64,000 nucleotides of DNA, taken from Rhodospirillaceae bacterium. GTDB taxonomy: Bacteria > Pseudomonadota > Alphaproteobacteria > Rhodospirillales > Rhodospirillaceae. The stretch covers positions 90,306 through 154,305 of the forward strand of contig SCTM01000145.1 of NCBI GenBank assembly GCA_004297485.1, read 5' to 3'. Position numbers and translations under genes: made by a program. Positions 59,981 to 64,000 of this stretch are shown here, in pieces. The notes under the pieces are model-generated. The model saw only the letters and a list, made by a program, of their open reading frames with translations, did not search any database and was not told the DNA's origin. The number at the start of each line of letters is the position of its first letter. Positions within the stretch are counted from its first letter, which is position 1.

Positions 59981-60544
59981 ATGATCAAGCGGTGTTTCGA
60001 TCTACTGCTGGCCATATGCGCCGCCGTTGTCATGGCGATCCCCGCCGCCGCGATCGCCATCGCGGTGCGTCTGACCTCGCGAGGACCCGTGCTCTATTGG
60101 TCCGACCGGGTCGGCAAGGACAACATGCTCTTTTCCATGCCCAAGTTCCGCAGCATGCGCATGGATGCCCCGGCGGTGGCGACGCACCTATTGCAGAATC
60201 CCGACGCCTACCTGACGCCCGTCGGGGCGTTCCTGCGTCGGAGCAGCCTGGACGAGTTGCCGCAGCTGTGGAGCATCCTCAAAGGCGACATGAGTTTTGT
60301 CGGCCCACGGCCGGCGCTGTTCAACCAAGACGATCTGGTCGCCTTGCGCACCGGCGCGGGCATTCACGCGCTGATGCCGGGCCTGACGGGATGGGCCCAG
60401 GTCAACGGCCGCGATGAATTGCCGATCCCCGACAAGGTGAATCTGGATGCGGAATACCTCCGCCGCCGGTCGCTGCGGTTCGACATTTTGATTTTATGGC
60501 TGACGGTCGTGAAGGTGATCCGGGGCGAGGGTGTCGCGCACTAA
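59981..60544 (+). CDS. bacterial sugar transferase (PglC-like phosphoglycosyl transferase)
   Basis: [10 protein letters not shown]...FRSMRMDA...[26 protein letters not shown]. Confidence 0.93.
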   Translation: MIKRCFDLLLAICAAVVMAIPAAAIAIAVRLTSRGPVLYWSDRVGKDNMLFSMPKFRSMRMDAPAVATHLLQNPDAYLTPVGAFLRRSSLDELPQLWSILKGDMSFVGPRPALFNQDDLVALRTGAGIHALMPGLTGWAQVNGRDELPIPDKVNLDAEYLRRRSLRFDILILWLTVVKVIRGEGVAH

Positions 60545-60576
60545 TCTATTTCCCGGTCACTTGAATCGGGGAATGG

Positions 60577-61257
60577 TTAGTGGACACGGCCCCGAAACAG
60601 ACGCGCCAGTGGCGCCAGGATTCGGGTCGGAAGCAGGACGCCGTAATTCACCGTCATGCAGATGCACGCCTCGCCCGGTTCGGCGACCGGCGCATGCCTC
60701 AGGGACGGATCGGCGCTGGCGACATCGCCGCGGTGATAGGCGCCGGTGCCGTCGCTGTAGCCACCCGCGAGCACCAGCACGAACTCTTCTCCGCTATGCC
60801 CATGGTAGGGAATCGTTCCGCCAGGAGAAACGCGCAAAAGCCGCGCCCGCCCACGGCCTCTGGTCTTGAGGTCGATATAGTCCAGATTCATCAGACGATG
60901 CCACGGCAGATGAGCCGCATTGTCCCCTGCCACATAGCCGCGCAAGGGTTGCGGCAACATCGCCGACGTGCCCGGCGACCGGGTACTCGACAGGTCATCT
61001 GCGGCTTTCGCGGGCGCTGGAACTGATGCCGGCTCGTCCAGGCGCGTCATCATCTGCGTCAGGTTACGGTCATCCAGGGCAGCGGCCGGCAATGCATCGA
61101 GCAGCGCGCCGCCGACGGCCTCCATGCAGCCGACCGCGGTCCGGCACTGAGGACAAAGCGCGAGGTGGGTGGCGATGAGTACGGACGCCGCCTCTTCCAA
61201 GGTGCCGGTCGCATAAGCCAGCAATATTTCGTTCCGAGGATGGAACCGGATCGACAT
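60577..61257 (-). CDS. ChrR-family anti-sigma factor/cupin
   Basis: HLALCPQCRTAVGCMEAVGG; cupin PYHGHSGEEFVLVLAGGYSDGTGAYHRGDV. Confidence 0.85.
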   Translation of the reverse strand: MSIRFHPRNEILLAYATGTLEEAASVLIATHLALCPQCRTAVGCMEAVGGALLDALPAAALDDRNLTQMMTRLDEPASVPAPAKAADDLSSTRSPGTSAMLPQPLRGYVAGDNAAHLPWHRLMNLDYIDLKTRGRGRARLLRVSPGGTIPYHGHSGEEFVLVLAGGYSDGTGAYHRGDVASADPSLRHAPVAEPGEACICMTVNYGVLLPTRILAPLARLFRGRVH

Positions 61258-61476
61258 GGGGCTTCCTCTTGGGAATATCCTCGCCGCGGCGGCAGGTCGA
61301 TCCCACCGGGCTTCGGCTTTCGTTCTTTTCAGGTATACGCAGGTTTGCGGCGGTCGGATGACTGACTTAGTTCACTTACCGTGCCGGATGAATATGCTTT
61401 CGGGCGGGTCGGGAGCCTGGATGCCGGTGAAAGCCCGGTATGGTTTGCCCGGGAAACGGCAGGTATAAGGGATTCC

Positions 61477-63381
61477 ATGATTGATTCTGCCTCTGCCCCG
61501 CTCCCCGGCCCCGCTAATCCGAGCCTTCATCTGCTGTTTCTGGACCCGACGTTTCACGACGGCTCCAGCCCGGGGTCTACCCGCACATTCGATCTTACCG
61601 CCCGCCTTGTGGCAAGCGGACACAGGGTCACGGTCCTCACGACCACATGGGGCTGGACGACCACGGACGCGGTGCGCGGCGGCACCATTGCCGGAACCTT
61701 AGCCGGCATCGCCGTGCGCGCCAAGCGCGTGGCGCCGGGGATCGGATGGAGCCTCTCGGCTGCCGATCTGAACCGCTATGCCCGTTGGGCGGCGATCCGT
61801 ATGTGGGGCATCCCGGAGGTCGACGCGGTTGTTGCCGCGACCGAACCGCATGGTCTTCTGCCCGTCGCCGCTGCGTTCGCATGGTGGCGCGCAATACCGC
61901 TGATTGCCGACGTCCGCGAAATAGCACCCGACGCGCCGCCGGCCGGCGCACCCCGTGGCGAACGCCTCATGGCGCTGTTGGCACGATGGGGCCGGCGCGC
62001 GGCCTTGATTCTGCCGCGACGGTTCTTCGCCGCGTCTCAGGCCGTCATGACGTCGCTGAGTACGGAAGGCGTGAGCGCCGAGCGGCAAATCCAGACCGTG
62101 CTCGGCTGCGACACGCGCCTGTTTGCGTTTCCCGCCGGCCGCGACAATGCCTTCCTGCGCGAATTTCCCGATCTGGCCGGACGGCCGCTGTTGGTGTTCG
62201 CGGGCCGCTTCACCGCTGACCGCGATCTTGTCGCCGTCGTCAATCTTGCGGCGGCGCTCAGGGAATGGGCACCGGACATCGCGGTTATTCTGTGCGGCGA
62301 CGGCCCGACACGGTCTGCCCTGATGGAGCACGCGCGCAGTATCGGGGTGTTCGACAGTACTTTGCGAATCATTGCTCCTCTTGCCCGCCATGCCCTGCCG
62401 GATCTGCTGGCGGCCGCGACCATGGTGCTATCCGTGCCGCGACGCAACGATACGGCCGGCGGATTCTTCGACGCCTTGGCCGCGGGACGTCCGGTGCTGG
62501 CCTTTGGCGACAGTTGGCAACGCAGCCTTGTGGAGAGCCGCGGTGCGGGGTTTGGGTTACCCGCGGGCGAACCGCGAGCGGTGGCACGAGAGATTGTGGA
62601 AATCCTGCGCGACGCCGACGGATTGCGCCGGGCCGGCCAGCAGGCCGCGGCACTGGCCGCGAGCCGGTTCAATCTTGACCGCATTGCCGGCGAACAGCGT
62701 ACGACAATTGAATCCCTTATCGCTGATGCGCCTCGTGCCGAGATCCTGCGTCGGCGCGCGCTCCGCGCCAAGCGCATCATGGACGTACTTGTGTCCGTCG
62801 TCGGGCTGATCGTGCTGTCGCCGGTCCTTCTCGGGCTTGCGATCGCAATCGCGATAAAACTGGGCCGACCGGCCTTCGTGATCGAGGAACGCATTGGTCT
62901 GAAGGGCCGGCCGTTCAAGTGTTTCAGACTGCGCACCCTGACCGACGCGGAGGATGCCGCCGGTGTCCTGCTGCCGGACGAGGCGCGCACCACGTCCTTC
63001 GGCAGGTTTCTCAGAAAAAGCGGTCTGGACGTTTTGCCAGAACTGATCAACGTGTTCACAGGCACGATGAGCCTGGTGGGTCCGCGCCCACTCCCGCCCG
63101 CATACGTGCCACACTACACCCCGGCCCAGCGCCGCCGTCACGATGTGCGTCCGGGCATGACCGGGCTATCCCAAGTGGACGGCCACGACGTATCCACGTG
63201 GGAAGAAATCTTCGCTCTTGATCTGGCCTATGTGGATCGCCTGAGCTTCGGCCTCGATTGCAAAATCATCCTGAGGACGGTGCTCATCCTCATGCGCGGG
63301 GGAAACATCTCCACGCCCGGCCGCAACTTGCCGGCCTTCGACGAGATCATGGCCCGGCGCGAAGGCGCCGAGGACGTCTAA
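61477..63381 (+). CDS. bifunctional glycosyltransferase (GT4) - sugar transferase (monoPGT) fusion
   Basis: N-terminal GT4 (DVREIAPDAPP..., LLVFAGRF...) followed by KRIMDVLVSVVGLIVLSPVLL...SGLDVLPELINVFTGTMSLVGPRPLP. Confidence 0.88.
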   Translation: MIDSASAPLPGPANPSLHLLFLDPTFHDGSSPGSTRTFDLTARLVASGHRVTVLTTTWGWTTTDAVRGGTIAGTLAGIAVRAKRVAPGIGWSLSAADLNRYARWAAIRMWGIPEVDAVVAATEPHGLLPVAAAFAWWRAIPLIADVREIAPDAPPAGAPRGERLMALLARWGRRAALILPRRFFAASQAVMTSLSTEGVSAERQIQTVLGCDTRLFAFPAGRDNAFLREFPDLAGRPLLVFAGRFTADRDLVAVVNLAAALREWAPDIAVILCGDGPTRSALMEHARSIGVFDSTLRIIAPLARHALPDLLAAATMVLSVPRRNDTAGGFFDALAAGRPVLAFGDSWQRSLVESRGAGFGLPAGEPRAVAREIVEILRDADGLRRAGQQAAALAASRFNLDRIAGEQRTTIESLIADAPRAEILRRRALRAKRIMDVLVSVVGLIVLSPVLLGLAIAIAIKLGRPAFVIEERIGLKGRPFKCFRLRTLTDAEDAAGVLLPDEARTTSFGRFLRKSGLDVLPELINVFTGTMSLVGPRPLPPAYVPHYTPAQRRRHDVRPGMTGLSQVDGHDVSTWEEIFALDLAYVDRLSFGLDCKIILRTVLILMRGGNISTPGRNLPAFDEIMARREGAEDV

Positions 63382-63389
63382 GCTTCCCG

Positions 63390-64000
63390 TCACCTCACAT
63401 GTCTTGATTTGCGATAGTGGGATGGCCCCACGCCCACCACGGTCTTGAAAGTTTTCGCGAAGGCGGCCTGATTTTCGTAGCCGACATCGGCCGCGATCGC
63501 TCCGATGGACTTGGTTGTGTTATCGAGGGCGTCAATCGCCAGAAAGATACGCTGCCGCTGCCGAAACGCTTCCCAGGTCATGCCCACGGCCTTCCTGAAA
63601 TGCCGTCGCAACGATCTTTCGGACATGCCGACGGCCTGACACACATCAGGCAGCGCAACGGTGGCGATATTACGCCGTGTGTAGGACATGATGGCGTCGA
63701 TCCGCGCGTCGGCACTCGCCGGAAGAACCAGATTGACCTCGCGGGACACCCAACCGGCGCACAGCGTTGCAAAGCATTTGAAGTAGGCCGCGCTCATGTC
63801 GTCCGGGGAACGGTCGAGCGGCCACTTCATGGCATACATGATCATCTCCCGCATGAGGTTCGGCACCGGCACCACCCGTGGCGAACCGGCAGCGGAGTCA
63901 ACCATGTCCGGCGTGAGGAAGACTGATCCGGAGCGGACCTTCTGTATGGTAGTTCTGTGGACTGTCCCCGCGGATATCCAGACCGCGAATTGGTTGGGCA
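63390..64000 (-). CDS. AraC-family regulator with N-terminal cupin, N-terminus beyond right edge
   Basis: HTH VCQAVGMSERSLRRHFRKAVGMTWEAFRQRQR...IGAIAADVGYENQAAFAKTFKTVVGVGPSHYR; frame open to window end (PNQFAVWISAGTVHRT). Confidence 0.9.
   Translation of the reverse strand, partial: PNQFAVWISAGTVHRTTIQKVRSGSVFLTPDMVDSAAGSPRVVPVPNLMREMIMYAMKWPLDRSPDDMSAAYFKCFATLCAGWVSREVNLVLPASADARIDAIMSYTRRNIATVALPDVCQAVGMSERSLRRHFRKAVGMTWEAFRQRQRIFLAIDALDNTTKSIGAIAADVGYENQAAFAKTFKTVVGVGPSHYRKSRHVR

Overview
This is a GC-rich alphaproteobacterial chromosome segment. The host backbone includes: a partial epimerase and an acyl-AMP/CoA ligase; an ECF41 sigma operon; an MNIO/DUF692 + DUF2063 pair; ptsN-rpoN-lptB-lptA-lptC-kdsD and RNase D; an NDUFA9-like protein, UppP, gltD-gltB, and M61 and M17 peptidases; a TAXI solute-binding protein; a PHB cluster (phaB, phaA, phaC, a PhaE-like ORF, phaR); queG-tgt-queA; an S8 protease; and a polysaccharide locus ending in an AraC regulator cut by the right edge. 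A ~14.9 kb integrative element lies between 29-bp direct repeats (16209-16237 and 31062-31090) at the 3' end of tRNA-Leu(CAG). It carries a tyrosine integrase, an AlpA-like protein, a replication-like protein, and a reduced phage tail set (spike/gpV, gp10-like, tape measure, tail chaperone) with no recognisable terminase, portal, capsid, sheath or tube. It also carries a RelE/XRE toxin-antitoxin pair, a SLOG/DUF2493 protein, and an XRE repressor with four operator-like palindromes facing an uncharacterised three-gene operon. Main observations: a -1 frameshift signal (A AAA AAC) in the tail chaperone gene; the att and arm-type repeats; a REP/REPIN-like hairpin family at several gene boundaries; an exact ECF41-type promoter; an apparent rpmA (L27) 5' fragment between ptsN and rpoN; and a ~206-nt out-of-frame overlap of phaC with the upstream PhaE-like gene. 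All calls are by eye, with no database searches; family names come from recognised motifs.
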